Source: Bordetella genomosp. 8
Lineage (GTDB): Bacteria; Pseudomonadota; Gammaproteobacteria; Burkholderiales; Burkholderiaceae_B
Assembly (NCBI RefSeq): GCF_002119685.1
Contig: NZ_CP021108.1
Span: 4,526,001 to 4,590,000, forward strand
Direction: 5' to 3'
DNA length: 64,000 nt
Part shown: positions 44,240 through 53,520 of the stretch, in pieces
Position numbering within the stretch: position 1 is the stretch's first letter
How the letters are laid out: the number at the start of each line of letters is the position of its first letter
Made by a program: the position numbers and the translations under genes
Notes under the pieces: generated by a model
Databases searched by the model: none
The model's input: the letters and a program-made list of their open reading frames with translations, nothing else
What the model was told of the DNA's origin: nothing

Positions 44240-45013
44240 TCAAGCCTTGCGTATCCGCTGCAATATGCGGTCGAGCGCCGGCCCGACCGCGTCGAAGGCG
44301 CCCTGCGCGGCCAGGTCCTGGATCACCTGTTCGTTCAGTCCGCCCCGTGTGGAAAACTCCTTGGCCAGCTCCGCGAACGGCGTATCGGTGTCCCGGGCGA
44401 CGGCGCTCAAGCCGGAATAGAACGATGCCAGGTAGGCGCGGGTGGTGGCGGCTTCGACGCCTTGGGCCTGCAGCCACTCGTCCTGGGTGTGCAACATGGT
44501 GAAGAAGCTTCCCATGAGCGCCGTCGCGGCAAACAGCACGTCGAATGCGGCTTCATCCGCGACTTCCAGGCCCAGGCCCACCTGGTCGAACAGGCGCGCG
44601 GCCAGCGGGTCCGCCGGATGGATGATGGTCGTCCCCAGGCCGCGCGCCACCATGGGCAGCGGCGCCAGGCGGGTGATACGGGCCACGCCCGGCAGCAGCG
44701 TCGCGAGCCGGTCCATCCTGAACGTCGCGATGAAGCTCAGTACATGGTGGCGCCGCGCGAAACGCAGGCCGGCCAGCACGTCCAGCGCGATCTGCGGACG
44801 CACGGCCAGGCAGACGACATCGCAGGCATCCAGCACTTCCTGGTTGTCGGCCGCCACGCGCACAAAGGAGTAGCGCGCGGCCAGCCGCGCTGCCGTCTCG
44901 GCATTGCGCGGCGACACCACGACCTGGGCTGGCCTGGCGGGGGAAGCCGCGAGCCCCTGTATCACCGCCTCGGTGATGCTGCCGGTGCCGATGAAGCCGA
45001 TTCGTTCAAGCAT
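44240..45013 (-). CDS. Pyrroline-5-carboxylate reductase-like protein (ProC family)
   Basis: 257-aa NAD(P)-binding protein. GFIGTGSITEAVIQGL is the ProC Rossmann motif; VVCLAVRPQIALDVLAGL and ARITRLAPLPMVARGLG follow the ProC pattern, and TRAYLASFYSGLSAVARD is in the C-terminal dimer region. It is slightly divergent from housekeeping ProC. ATG 45013 has AAGG upstream; ATG 45037 is an alternative. It is 31 bp after the proline-racemase-family gene in the same operon. Confidence 0.8.
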   Translation of the reverse strand: MLERIGFIGTGSITEAVIQGLAASPARPAQVVVSPRNAETAARLAARYSFVRVAADNQEVLDACDVVCLAVRPQIALDVLAGLRFARRHHVLSFIATFRMDRLATLLPGVARITRLAPLPMVARGLGTTIIHPADPLAARLFDQVGLGLEVADEAAFDVLFAATALMGSFFTMLHTQDEWLQAQGVEAATTRAYLASFYSGLSAVARDTDTPFAELAKEFSTRGGLNEQVIQDLAAQGAFDAVGPALDRILQRIRKA

Positions 45014-45044
45014 CTTGGAATCCTTGTCCCGCGACATGATCGTT

Positions 45045-46106
45045 TCACTTCCGCGATTTGATGAGCTTGTCATCCACCGCTTCCTGCCAGGTATCCGCCA
45101 GCGTGAAACCCAGCGGAAAGGGATCGCTCGGATCGACGCCGAACTGGGTGATCCCCGTGATCCAGGCCTGCCCCGCCACGGTCGAACCGATCGCGGGGTA
45201 ATCGCCCACCATGGTCGTCGACGTGATGCGGGACTCGAATTCCGTGCCGATGATGGACTCGTGTATGAAGGTTTCGCCCACGGCGATCTGCCCTTTGGCA
45301 TGCATCACGGCCAGGCGGGCCGACGTGCCGGTGCCGCAGGGCGATCGGTCGCAGCGTCCGGGCGACACGACGACCGCGTTGCGCGCCCGCAGCACGCCTG
45401 CCTCGCGGCGAAGCGGCAGGACGAATTCCGTCTGGGTGATGCCCTTGATATGGGGGTTCAGAGGGTGTGGCGAAGGCAGCTGTTCGGCCGCCGCGGCCTT
45501 GATGCGCTGGCCCAGTTCGCAGATGTCCCGCGCTTCGTCGGGCGTCAGGCCAAAGCCGAGCGCGGCGGCATCGACGATGACGTACGTCATGCCGCCGAAG
45601 CCCACGTCCACCTTCAGGCTGCCGGTACCGGGCACTTCGACCATCCGGTCCAGGTGGTTCGCGAAGGCCGGCTGATTGGTGAACTCGACGCTGGTCACCT
45701 TGCCATCGGCGCACTTGCAGCGCACCAGGATCAGGCCGGCGGGAGACTCCAGCATGATCTCCGTCATGGGTTCGGTCATGGGCAATATGCCGGTCTCCAG
45801 CAGCACCGTCGCCACGCATATCGTGTTCGACCCCGACATCGCCGGGTACTCCATGGACTCGGCGATGATGTACCCCATGCGCGCACGCGGGTCCGTGGCC
45901 GGCAGCACGAAGTTGACGCTCTGGTTGGGGCCGCCCCTGGGCTCGAACAGGCAGATACGCCTGAGATCGTCGCGGTGCTCCTCGAAGTACACCATCTTGT
46001 CGAACACGGTCTGGCCGGGCACGTCGATGACGCCGCCCGTCACCACATGGCCGATCTCCCCCGCCGCATGGCAGTTCACCATGGTCAAAGTCTTGTTCCA
46101 ACGCAT
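45045..46106 (-). CDS. Proline racemase-family enzyme (hydroxyproline epimerase/dehydratase type)
   Basis: 353-aa proline-racemase superfamily protein. The two active-site positions are S91 (MSGSNT) and C257 (CDRSPCGTGTSAR), so one catalytic residue is Ser rather than Cys. Such Ser/Cys members include hydroxyproline epimerases and 3-hydroxyproline dehydratases, so reaction type cannot be fixed by sight. With the neighbouring ProC-like, Ldh2-like and DapA-like enzymes, (hydroxy)proline catabolism is the best-supported setting. It is 54 bp after the gamma-glutamyltransferase gene. Confidence 0.85.
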   Translation of the reverse strand: MRWNKTLTMVNCHAAGEIGHVVTGGVIDVPGQTVFDKMVYFEEHRDDLRRICLFEPRGGPNQSVNFVLPATDPRARMGYIIAESMEYPAMSGSNTICVATVLLETGILPMTEPMTEIMLESPAGLILVRCKCADGKVTSVEFTNQPAFANHLDRMVEVPGTGSLKVDVGFGGMTYVIVDAAALGFGLTPDEARDICELGQRIKAAAAEQLPSPHPLNPHIKGITQTEFVLPLRREAGVLRARNAVVVSPGRCDRSPCGTGTSARLAVMHAKGQIAVGETFIHESIIGTEFESRITSTTMVGDYPAIGSTVAGQAWITGITQFGVDPSDPFPLGFTLADTWQEAVDDKLIKSRK

Positions 46107-46160
46107 CCGTACTGCTCCTTCGATATCCGCCCGCGCGTCTTGCCGATCGCCCCGTGACGA

Positions 46161-47996
46161 TCAACGTCCCACCGCGTAGCCCTGCATGCCGCGCGGATTC
46201 GCCGCCGCCTTCAGCAACCTGCGCCCGCCGGGAAGCATTTCCTGGGTGCAGGCGGTGATCCGGCCTTCCGACCAGGACGGCCCGACTGTGACGTCATGCC
46301 CGGCCGCGCGCAGGGCTTCGATCGTCGCGGGCGGGAAGCGGTCTTCCAGTATCAGCCTGTTCAACTTCACCGGTCGCGGCCAGAACGACGTCACGAAATG
46401 CTCGATGTGCCAGGCGGGGCAGTCGATCGCTTCCTGCAGGTTCATCCCCTGCATGTGGCGGATCAGGAACGCCACCGTCCATTGATCCTGCTGGTCGCCT
46501 CCCGGCGTGCCGAAGCACATGTACGGCTTGCCTCCGCGCAACGCCAATCCCGGCGACAGCGTCGTGGTCGGCCGCTTGCGTGGCTGCAGCGACCCCGCCA
46601 GGCCATCGTCCAGCCATGCCATCTGCATCCGGGTGGTTATCGAGAAGCCAAGCTCAGGGATGGTCGGGCTGGCCGCCAGCCAGCCGCCCGAGGGCGTCGC
46701 CGACACCATGTTGCCATGCCGGTCGATCACATCCAGATGGCAGGTATCGCCGACGAAGATTTCATCGTCGGCCCAGCGGTCCAGCGGCGGCAGCTGAGCG
46801 AATGTCGGTTCGCCCACGCCATAGCGCACATCCGCGTCGCGCAGCGTGCGTTCGGCGATGCCCAGATCCGGCAGCCTGGGCATTGCACCCCCCGGCGATC
46901 CAGGCCGGATCTCCCTGCTGGCGACGGCGTTGACCAGCGCCGCCCGGTCGCGGGCGTATGCAGTGCCGAGCAGATCACCCACCGGGACCGAAACGAATTC
47001 GGGATCGCCATACCAGGCCAGCCGGTCCGCGAACGCAAGTTTCGCCGCCTCGGCGATCGTGTGGACGAAAGGCGCCGACAAGGGGTCATGGCGTTCCGCC
47101 TTCAGCTCGCGCAGCATGGCAAGCTGTTGCAGATGCACCGCGCCTTGAGACCAGGTGCCGCATTTGGCGACGGTGTAGTCGCCGTAGTCCACGGTCAGCG
47201 GCTCTTCGTAGCTTGCGCGCCACTCCGCCAGGTCGGATTTGCGCAACAGGCCCTGGTTTCTTTCCCCCGTGGTGTCCCAGATTCGCTCCTCGCGATAGAA
47301 ACGATCGATCGCGTCGGCCACGAAACCGCGATACCAGGCGTCCAGCGCGGCGTCGATGCGTCCCGTCCTGTCGCCCCCTTTCGTCCCGGCAAGCACCAGA
47401 ATGCGGGTATAGGTCGCGGCGATGGCCGTGGACCGCATCAGGCGGTCGGGCCGCGGCACCTTGCCGCCCGGCAGCCAGGCTTGCCCGGACGTCGTCCACT
47501 CGTCGCGAAACAGCGGCGACACCGCCAATATGGAGGCCGAGACCCTGGGTACGATAGGGAAGCCATCGCGAGCGTATTCGATGGCCGGCGCCAGCACGTC
47601 CGCCAGCTCCCAGGTGCCATAGTCGCGCAGCAGCGTCAGCCACGCGCCGAACGCGCCGGGTACCGCCGCCGGCAGCAAGCCGATGCCCGGTATCTGGCTG
47701 AGCCCCATGCGGCGGAAATAGTCGGTGGTGGCCAATGCGGGGGCGCCGCCCTGGCCGCACAGGCTGCACATGCGCTTTTCGTCCTCGCTCCAGAAAAGCA
47801 GCGGGACCTCGCCGCCCGGACCGTTCAGGTGCGGTTCGACGATCTGCAGCACGAATCCGCCCGCCACCGCCGCGTCGAACGCATTGCCGCCACGCTCCAG
47901 CACGCTCATGGCGGTCTGCGAGGCAAGCCAATGGGTACTGGCGACCACGCCGTTCGTACCCCTGATCTCCGGCCGCGTGGTGAAGGCATCCGACAT
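46161..47996 (-). CDS. Gamma-glutamyltransferase-family protein
   Basis: 611-aa Ntn hydrolase of the gamma-glutamyltranspeptidase family. The N-terminal part (ASTHWLASQTAMSVLERGGNA) is typical, and the autoprocessing/nucleophile threonine is in VGDTCHLDVIDRHGNMVSAT. The C-terminal half has GTPGGDQQDQW. No signal peptide is seen, so it may be cytosolic. ATG 47996 has a weak site; a start at 48056 adds 20 residues with AGAAG upstream. It is first in the minus operon with the proline-racemase-family and ProC-like genes, divergent from a LysR. Confidence 0.85.
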   Translation of the reverse strand: MSDAFTTRPEIRGTNGVVASTHWLASQTAMSVLERGGNAFDAAVAGGFVLQIVEPHLNGPGGEVPLLFWSEDEKRMCSLCGQGGAPALATTDYFRRMGLSQIPGIGLLPAAVPGAFGAWLTLLRDYGTWELADVLAPAIEYARDGFPIVPRVSASILAVSPLFRDEWTTSGQAWLPGGKVPRPDRLMRSTAIAATYTRILVLAGTKGGDRTGRIDAALDAWYRGFVADAIDRFYREERIWDTTGERNQGLLRKSDLAEWRASYEEPLTVDYGDYTVAKCGTWSQGAVHLQQLAMLRELKAERHDPLSAPFVHTIAEAAKLAFADRLAWYGDPEFVSVPVGDLLGTAYARDRAALVNAVASREIRPGSPGGAMPRLPDLGIAERTLRDADVRYGVGEPTFAQLPPLDRWADDEIFVGDTCHLDVIDRHGNMVSATPSGGWLAASPTIPELGFSITTRMQMAWLDDGLAGSLQPRKRPTTTLSPGLALRGGKPYMCFGTPGGDQQDQWTVAFLIRHMQGMNLQEAIDCPAWHIEHFVTSFWPRPVKLNRLILEDRFPPATIEALRAAGHDVTVGPSWSEGRITACTQEMLPGGRRLLKAAANPRGMQGYAVGR

Positions 47997-48010
47997 TACG
48001 AGACTCTTAT

Positions 48011-48091
48011 CTATCGATGGGACATCTACGATAGTGGGCTGGTTATTACCCATCATCGGATCTTCTCATTGTGGGATAAGCTAGCGCTTAT
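48011..48091. promoter_or_regulatory. Inverted repeats at LysR/GGT divergent promoter
   Basis: CTATCG (48011-48016) pairs with CGATAG (48029-48034), and ATAAGC (48076-48081) with GCTTAT (48086-48091). Both lie in the 107-bp gap between gamma-glutamyltransferase and the LysR gene. The second, with T-N11-A character, ends 12 bp before the LysR start and is a good autoregulatory site candidate. Confidence 0.5.
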
Positions 48092-48103
48092 AGGAGCGTA
48101 GCC

Positions 48104-49060
48104 ATGGACCCCAGCGCACTCAACTTCGTGCGGCGCCTGAAAATCCGCCATTTTTCCGTGCTGATCGCGATCGCGGAGCACGGCTCCGTCACGCGCGCCG
48201 CGGACGCCCTGGGTATTTCGCAGTCGGCGCTGACGCAGACGCTGGCCGAGGTCGAGAACATCTTCGGCAGCCCGCTGTTTTCGCGCACCTCGCGCGGTGT
48301 CGTCCCGACCGAACTGGGCAACATGGCTCTGTCGCGTTCGCGCCGTTTTCTCCAGGACGTGGAGTTCTGGGAGCGCGAAGTACAGGCCATGAGCTCCGGC
48401 TATCGCACCCATCTCAACCTGGGCGTGGTTCCTCATCTTTCCAGCGCCTTGCTCGCCCGCACCGTCCGTACGCTGGTCCAGCAGGTCAACCTGAGCCTGA
48501 CCCTGCATCGCGGCAATACCCGCCAGTTGCTCAAGCTGCTGCGCGAGCGCAAGGTCGACTGCGTGGTCGGCAGGCTACCGCCGGACGACGACCTGGTCGG
48601 GTTGAGCCATCGGCTACTGTACGAGCAGCGTCCGGCGCTGGTGGCCCACCCCGCGCTGGCCGCGCGCCTGGGCAAGCGGGACGTGCAGCTCAAGGACCTG
48701 TCGAGCGCACGCTGGCTGCTGCCCTTGCCCGATACGCCCACGCGCCAGCGCCTGAACGAGGAGTTCCGCAAGCACAAGCTGGTGCCCCCCGCCCCGATCA
48801 TCGAGACCGAATCGTCCGAAGTCATCGAGGAGATGATCGCCAGCGACGACGGCATGGTCTCCATCGTGCCGGAAGACGTGGCCAACGATTTCCGCGTGCG
48901 CGGCCGCGTCGCCACGCTGGACCTGCGGCTGCAGTGGATGCTGCCCGCCATCCACATCATCTCCGAGGCGCGTGACCAGCCCCTGCCCGCCGAGGAGCAC
49001 CTGGCCGCCAGCCTCGTCCGGCTACGCAACGAAATGAACGCCGCCACGGCGGAGCCATAA
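48104..49060 (+). CDS. LysR-family regulator
   Basis: 318-aa LysR regulator. HTH at about residues 13-71 (KIRHFSVLIAIAEHGSVTRA, then ADALGISQSALTQTLAEVEN) and a C-terminal effector domain. TAGGAG precedes ATG 48104. It is divergent from the gamma-glutamyltransferase operon and directly upstream of a Bug receptor and DapA-family enzyme, so it may control both directions. Confidence 0.92.
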   Translation: MDPSALNFVRRLKIRHFSVLIAIAEHGSVTRAADALGISQSALTQTLAEVENIFGSPLFSRTSRGVVPTELGNMALSRSRRFLQDVEFWEREVQAMSSGYRTHLNLGVVPHLSSALLARTVRTLVQQVNLSLTLHRGNTRQLLKLLRERKVDCVVGRLPPDDDLVGLSHRLLYEQRPALVAHPALAARLGKRDVQLKDLSSARWLLPLPDTPTRQRLNEEFRKHKLVPPAPIIETESSEVIEEMIASDDGMVSIVPEDVANDFRVRGRVATLDLRLQWMLPAIHIISEARDQPLPAEEHLAASLVRLRNEMNAATAEP

Positions 49061-49081
49061 GCTGCGCCTAATCGCGCGATC

Positions 49082-49104
49082 AAAAAAACCGGTTCCCCGC
49101 CGGT
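49082..49104 (-). terminator. Minus-strand hairpin with seven-T tail
   Basis: On the minus strand ACCGG/CCGGT (plus 49088-49092, 49100-49104) forms a 5-bp stem with a 7-nt loop, followed by TTTTTTT (plus A-run 49082-49088). It points against the flanking plus-strand genes, so it would stop antisense transcription. The stem is short. Confidence 0.35.
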
Positions 49105-49223
49105 GTCACATTCCTAACATGAAGGACATGCGATCGGCTTTGTACTACGCATGACTCGACGCGGCGCGGATGCGGCCCCCGCCGGCCAGTGTCGCGCGAG
49201 TGGAAACACACAAGGGGAATACC

Positions 49224-50192
49224 ATGAAGACAGCCGGATTGAAGCGGCTGGTCGGCCTATGGCTGACCGTACTGACACCTGCCCTGGCGCATGCCGCGTG
49301 GCCCGAGAAGCCCGTCACCCTCATCGTGCCGGCGGCCCCCGGCGGATCGACGGATATCCTGGCCCGCGAACTGGCGGCCGACCTGTCGCAGGTCTACGGG
49401 CAAACCTTCCTGGTGGAAAACCGCTCCGGCGCGGGCGGCAACATCGGCACCGGCATCGTGGCGAAGGCCAAACCGGACGGCTACACGCTGCTGATCGGCG
49501 CCATGACCAACCACGTCGTCAATCCCACACTGATTCCGTCGACGCCATTCAAGGGCGTCGACGATTTCACCCCCATCGCCTACCTGGCCAATGTCCTGAC
49601 GACCGTGGTGGTGAATCCCAGCCTTCCCGTGCACAACATCAAGGAGCTGGTCGCCTACGCCAAGGAACATCCGGGCAAGATCGACTACGCGACCGGCGGC
49701 ACCGGCAGCACCAACCACATCGGCGTGCTGCTGCTGGAACGGCTGGCGGGCATCAAGATGGCGCACGTGCCTTACCGCAGCGGGGCCCCGGCCATCATGT
49801 CGACGGTCAGCGGTGAAACGAAGCTGAACATCAGCGCCGGCACCCAGACCCTGCCCCACGTCAGGGCCGGCCGACTGCGGCTGCTTGCCGTAACGGAAGG
49901 CCAACGCTCGGAGCTGTTGCCCGATACGCCCACGGTAGGCGAAACCGTCCCAGGCTACGAGATGACCATCTGGTACGGCGCCTTCGGCCCCAAGGGCACG
50001 CCGCCCGACATCGTGGCCAGCCTGAACGCTGCCATGAACAAGACCTTCATGAAGCCGGACATCAAGAAACGCATGCTGGACATGGGCGTGGTACCGGTCG
50101 AGATGACGCCCGACCAGTTCGGCGAGGTCCTGCGGCGCGACGATGCGAAGTATTCCAAGCTGATCAAGGAGCTTGGCATTACCGTCGAGTGA
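49224..50192 (+). CDS. Bug-family periplasmic substrate-binding protein
   Basis: 322-aa receptor with a Sec leader (MKTAGLKRLVGLWLTVLTPA, then LAHAAWPEKP) and blocks VTLIVPAAPGGSTDILAREL, VENRSGAGGNIGTGIV, DYATGGTGSTNHIG and HVPYRSGAPAIMSTVSGE. ATG 49224 follows AAGGGGAATACC. Its leader shares 16 identical nt with the Bug gene at 40130. A DapA-family enzyme follows 60 bp downstream, suggesting that the ligand is a 2-oxo acid or its precursor. Confidence 0.93.
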   Translation: MKTAGLKRLVGLWLTVLTPALAHAAWPEKPVTLIVPAAPGGSTDILARELAADLSQVYGQTFLVENRSGAGGNIGTGIVAKAKPDGYTLLIGAMTNHVVNPTLIPSTPFKGVDDFTPIAYLANVLTTVVVNPSLPVHNIKELVAYAKEHPGKIDYATGGTGSTNHIGVLLLERLAGIKMAHVPYRSGAPAIMSTVSGETKLNISAGTQTLPHVRAGRLRLLAVTEGQRSELLPDTPTVGETVPGYEMTIWYGAFGPKGTPPDIVASLNAAMNKTFMKPDIKKRMLDMGVVPVEMTPDQFGEVLRRDDAKYSKLIKELGITVE

Positions 50193-50252
50193 TCCGGACC
50201 GGCGCGGACGCACTTCCGCGCCATCCCCCATATCGTTTAAAGGAGCATGTCA

Positions 50253-51155
50253 ATGTCGATACGTTGGAAAGGGGTCTTCCCCGCCGTTACCACCAAGCTC
50301 AAGCCGGACTACACGCTGGACGTCCCCGCGATCGGCGCGGGCCTGGAACGCCTGCTGGAAAACGGCGTCAGCGGCGTGGTGATGATGGGCATGGTGGGCG
50401 AGAACGCCCAGCTTTCACCGGACGAAAAGATCACCGTCCTGAAGACCGCCAAGGAAGTGATCAAGGGCCGCGTCCCCATCATCTCCGGCCTGGCGGAAAC
50501 CAGCACGGAACGTGCGGTTGCCTACGCGCGCGAAGCGGAGCGGATAGGCGTCGACGGGCTGATGGTGTTTCCCGCGTTGACCTACAAATCCGACGCGCGC
50601 GAAACGATTGCCTTCTACAAGACCGTCGCCCAGGCGTCCGGGCTGTCGATCCTGCTGTACAACAACCCGCGTGGCTATGGCGTCGACCTGGTGCCCGACG
50701 TCATCGCCGAGCTGCTGGCCGAACCCACCATCGAGGCCATCAAGGAAGAATCGTACGACACCACGCGCGTCACCGATCTGGTCTCGCGCTTTGGCGACCG
50801 GCTCGCCGTCGTCTGCGGCGTGGACGACCTGATCGTCGAAAGCGTCGCGCTCGGCGCCCAGGCCTGGGTGTCCGGCATGGCCAACGCGCTGCCCAGGCAG
50901 TCGGTGGAGCTGCTCAACCTTGCGCTGGAAAACGACTTCGCACGCGCGCGCAAGCTGTATGGCGCGCTGATCCCGCTCTTCCATCTCGATACGGTGGTCA
51001 AGCTGGTCCAGCATATCAAGCTGGCGGAGAACATCGTGTCGGGCTCGGCGGAAACCGTGAAACCGCCGCGGCTGAACCTGGAAGGCGCGGAGCGGGAGAA
51101 GACCGTCGCCATCGTCAGGAAGACGCTCGCCGATCTGAAGGCGCTGGGTTATTGA
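50253..51155 (+). CDS. DapA-family aldolase/dehydratase
   Basis: 300-aa (beta/alpha)8 Schiff-base enzyme. The lysine is K164 in EAIKEESYD, the tyrosine Y136 in LLYNNPRGYG, and GVVMMGMVGENAQLS replaces the usual G-T-T-G-E loop. Beyond dihydrodipicolinate synthase the family includes hydroxyproline-pathway deaminases, so with proline-racemase-family genes nearby this could deaminate a pyrroline-carboxylate, or be a sugar-acid aldolase. ATG 50253 has AAAGGAG 7 nt upstream; ATG 50247 is too close to it. Confidence 0.85.
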   Translation: MSIRWKGVFPAVTTKLKPDYTLDVPAIGAGLERLLENGVSGVVMMGMVGENAQLSPDEKITVLKTAKEVIKGRVPIISGLAETSTERAVAYAREAERIGVDGLMVFPALTYKSDARETIAFYKTVAQASGLSILLYNNPRGYGVDLVPDVIAELLAEPTIEAIKEESYDTTRVTDLVSRFGDRLAVVCGVDDLIVESVALGAQAWVSGMANALPRQSVELLNLALENDFARARKLYGALIPLFHLDTVVKLVQHIKLAENIVSGSAETVKPPRLNLEGAEREKTVAIVRKTLADLKALGY

Positions 51156-51204
51156 CCGCGGTCGGACGACGTGGCGCCACGAAGGCGCCGCCAGCCCACC
51201 GCGG

Positions 51205-52356
51205 TCAAGCCTCCTGTGGCACGAACACGTCTCCCGCCATGAGCCGCCTTGCCGAGCGGCTCAGCGAGACGCAGGATACGACCCAGTCTCCACCACGCTT
51301 TTCGCACTGCGCGCCGACGCGCAAGGTACCGGAAGGATGGCCGAAGACGATCGGCGCGCCTGGCGCGCCGATCGACACCCTGCTTACGATCGTGCCCGGG
51401 ACCGCGGCGGCGGCGGCCAATGCGATAGCGCCCGTTCCCGTCATCGCATGATGCAGCTTGTTCATGGACACGATACGGGCGACCAGGTTCACATCCTCAC
51501 GCCTGACCACCCGGCCGTCCGACGCCACATAGGTGTCCGGCGCGGCGACGAACGCGATCTTCGGCGTCGCGGGACGCAGCAGGCTCACATCATCCCCCGC
51601 CTCGGCCAGTCCCATCATGATCGCGGCCTTGCACCTGATTTCTTCGAGACGATCGAGGAGCGCGACATCGCTGTTGACGTCGTCCTGCATTTCGGTGCCG
51701 GTCAAGCCCAAGGCCGTTGCGGCGACGAACACCGTGGGATTCCCGGCATTGATGAGGGTTGCTTCGACCCAGCTGCCATCGGACAGGGCCACGGTATCCA
51801 ACCTGGATCCCGAAGGAAACATGGCGCCGCCCGCGGCATCGCCGGGATCGAGAAACTCCAGCGGGATCTCGGCGGCGGGAAAAGCGACGCCATCCAGATA
51901 GAAGGATCCGAGTTCCTGCACTTCACCCTGGTCTATCGGGACATGGGCATGGATACGCTTGCCGATGTTCGCCTGCCAGATACGCACGAGCGCGGTACCC
52001 GAGTCCGTGGCGCGCAAGAGCCCGGAATGCAGGGCAAACGGCCCGACGGCCGCGGTCAGGTTGCCGCAGTTTCCGCTCCAGTCTATGACACGTCGATCCA
52101 CCGACACCTGGCCGAAGAGATAGTCCACATCGCAGTCCGCACGCTGGGACTTCGATATCACCACGACCTTGCTGGTACTCGACGTCGCGCCACCCATGCC
52201 GTCGATCTGTTTGCCATAAGGGTCGGGACTTCCCATAATCCGCAAAAGTGTCCGGTCGCGTGCGTCGGGTTCGGCGGGGAGCGCGGAACCCAGGAAGAAG
52301 ACGCCCTTGCTGGTGCCACCCCGCATATAGACCGCCGGTACTCGAAGTTGCTTCAT
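51205..52356 (-). CDS. PrpF-family cis-trans isomerase / oxalomesaconate tautomerase-like
   Basis: 383-aa protein of the PrpF/diaminopimelate-epimerase-like fold. RVPAVYMRGGTSKGVFFLG opens the protein and KQIDGMGGATSSTSKVVVIS is diagnostic; DWSGNCGNLTAAVGPFA includes a conserved Cys. Members isomerise aconitate-like or oxalomesaconate-like double bonds. It is divergent from a LysR gene, with a perfect ATGGTATTACCAT site between them, so it is probably co-regulated with the gentisate-type cluster. Confidence 0.88.
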   Translation of the reverse strand: MKQLRVPAVYMRGGTSKGVFFLGSALPAEPDARDRTLLRIMGSPDPYGKQIDGMGGATSSTSKVVVISKSQRADCDVDYLFGQVSVDRRVIDWSGNCGNLTAAVGPFALHSGLLRATDSGTALVRIWQANIGKRIHAHVPIDQGEVQELGSFYLDGVAFPAAEIPLEFLDPGDAAGGAMFPSGSRLDTVALSDGSWVEATLINAGNPTVFVAATALGLTGTEMQDDVNSDVALLDRLEEIRCKAAIMMGLAEAGDDVSLLRPATPKIAFVAAPDTYVASDGRVVRREDVNLVARIVSMNKLHHAMTGTGAIALAAAAAVPGTIVSRVSIGAPGAPIVFGHPSGTLRVGAQCEKRGGDWVVSCVSLSRSARRLMAGDVFVPQEA

Positions 52357-52407
52357 TTCTCGTTGCCTCTCACAGTGCCCCTGACGGCACGCGTACGTTA
52401 ACATACT

Positions 52408-52420
52408 ATGGTATTACCAT
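52408..52420. promoter_or_regulatory. GntR-type operator 1 (PrpF/LysR promoter region)
   Basis: ATGGTATTACCAT, a perfect 13-bp palindrome, lies in the 123-bp divergent gap. It is the same ATGGTnnnACCAT form as the sites at 54679, 58026 and 60968. Confidence 0.75.
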
Positions 52421-52479
52421 TTACCTAAAATTGGACAGGCGTCCCATCATGGGGTCAGCCGGCAGAACAGGAACCAACC

Positions 52480-53397
52480 GTGGAACTGAGGCAGTTGCGC
52501 CACTTCATTGCGGTGGCCGAAGAAGCGAATTTCACCCGGGCGGCGGACCGCTGCCATATTGTGCAATCCGCGCTATCCACGTCCATCCGGCTATTGGAAG
52601 AGGAGCTGAAGGCCAAACTCTTCCTGCGTAACACCCGGCAGGTGAGCCTGACCGCCGCGGGCGCGGCGTTTCTCCAGCGAACCCGCCAGGCGCTGGATAT
52701 CCTGGACCAGGCGGTGATGGATCTGGCCGACGTCCAGGCCATGCGCAAAGGCAGGCTTTCCATCGGTACGGTGCAAAGCCTGCCTCCCTTCCTCAACCTC
52801 CCTGAGCTCCTCGCCCGGTTCTACCGCGACCATCCGGAGATCGAAGTCAAATTGATCCAGGGCGCCGCACCGGACCTGAACGAGAAAATTGCATCAAGGG
52901 CATTGGACCTGGCGATCATACCGATCGAGGAACGCGGCGATAAGCTCGCGGCACATGTCGTCGCGTGTGACGACATGGTGCTCGCATGCTCCCGCTCGCA
53001 CGCACTGGCGTCCAGGAAATCGATAGGATTGAAGCAGTTGACGACCGAGCCCTTCGTCGATTTCGTCGCCGGCCAAGGGACCCGGCGATTGGTAGACCGC
53101 GCGTTCGCTGAGGCCGGCCTGGCGCGACGGGTGGCCCTGGAAGTCGCCGACCTCGACACCCTGATCGACTTCATTCGCCAGGGCATGGGTGTGGGTCTGC
53201 TGCCGGCGGCGATAGTGGGCAGGCACGGCGGCAGCTTGGCCAGCATTCCACTGAAAGGCAAGGAGCTTTGCTGGGAACTCGTCGTCACCCATATCCGGTC
53301 GTCCGGACCGCGGCAGGCCGACGCGCTCGACGTCGCGCCTGCGACCTTCCTGCAGGCGTTGCTGTCCACCACGGCTATCTACGCCGTAGATGAGTGA
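52480..53397 (+). CDS. LysR-family regulator (GTG start)
   Basis: 305-aa LysR regulator. HTH at residues 1-60 (MELRQLRHFIAVAEEANFTR, then AADRCHIVQSALSTSIRLLE), effector domain after about residue 90. GTG 52480 is preceded by AGGA with 7-nt spacing. It is divergent from the PrpF-type gene and upstream of an aldo/keto reductase; a GntR-type operator lies in its promoter region. Confidence 0.9.
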   Translation: MELRQLRHFIAVAEEANFTRAADRCHIVQSALSTSIRLLEEELKAKLFLRNTRQVSLTAAGAAFLQRTRQALDILDQAVMDLADVQAMRKGRLSIGTVQSLPPFLNLPELLARFYRDHPEIEVKLIQGAAPDLNEKIASRALDLAIIPIEERGDKLAAHVVACDDMVLACSRSHALASRKSIGLKQLTTEPFVDFVAGQGTRRLVDRAFAEAGLARRVALEVADLDTLIDFIRQGMGVGLLPAAIVGRHGGSLASIPLKGKELCWELVVTHIRSSGPRQADALDVAPATFLQALLSTTAIYAVDE

Positions 53398-53520
53398 CAT
53401 CGAAAACTTCAACTTAAAAACCCGGCGGCAAGCTGCGAAAGTTGAGGGAACGGCACGGCGCTCATCCGGGGGGCCCGCATCGGCATACCCGTGCCATTCA
53501 ACCCAATGAAGGAGCTTGAT

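Noticed and set aside
46296-48101. A 601-codon plus-strand frame
   Set aside because: Antisense to the gamma-glutamyltransferase-family gene, with no family-like content.
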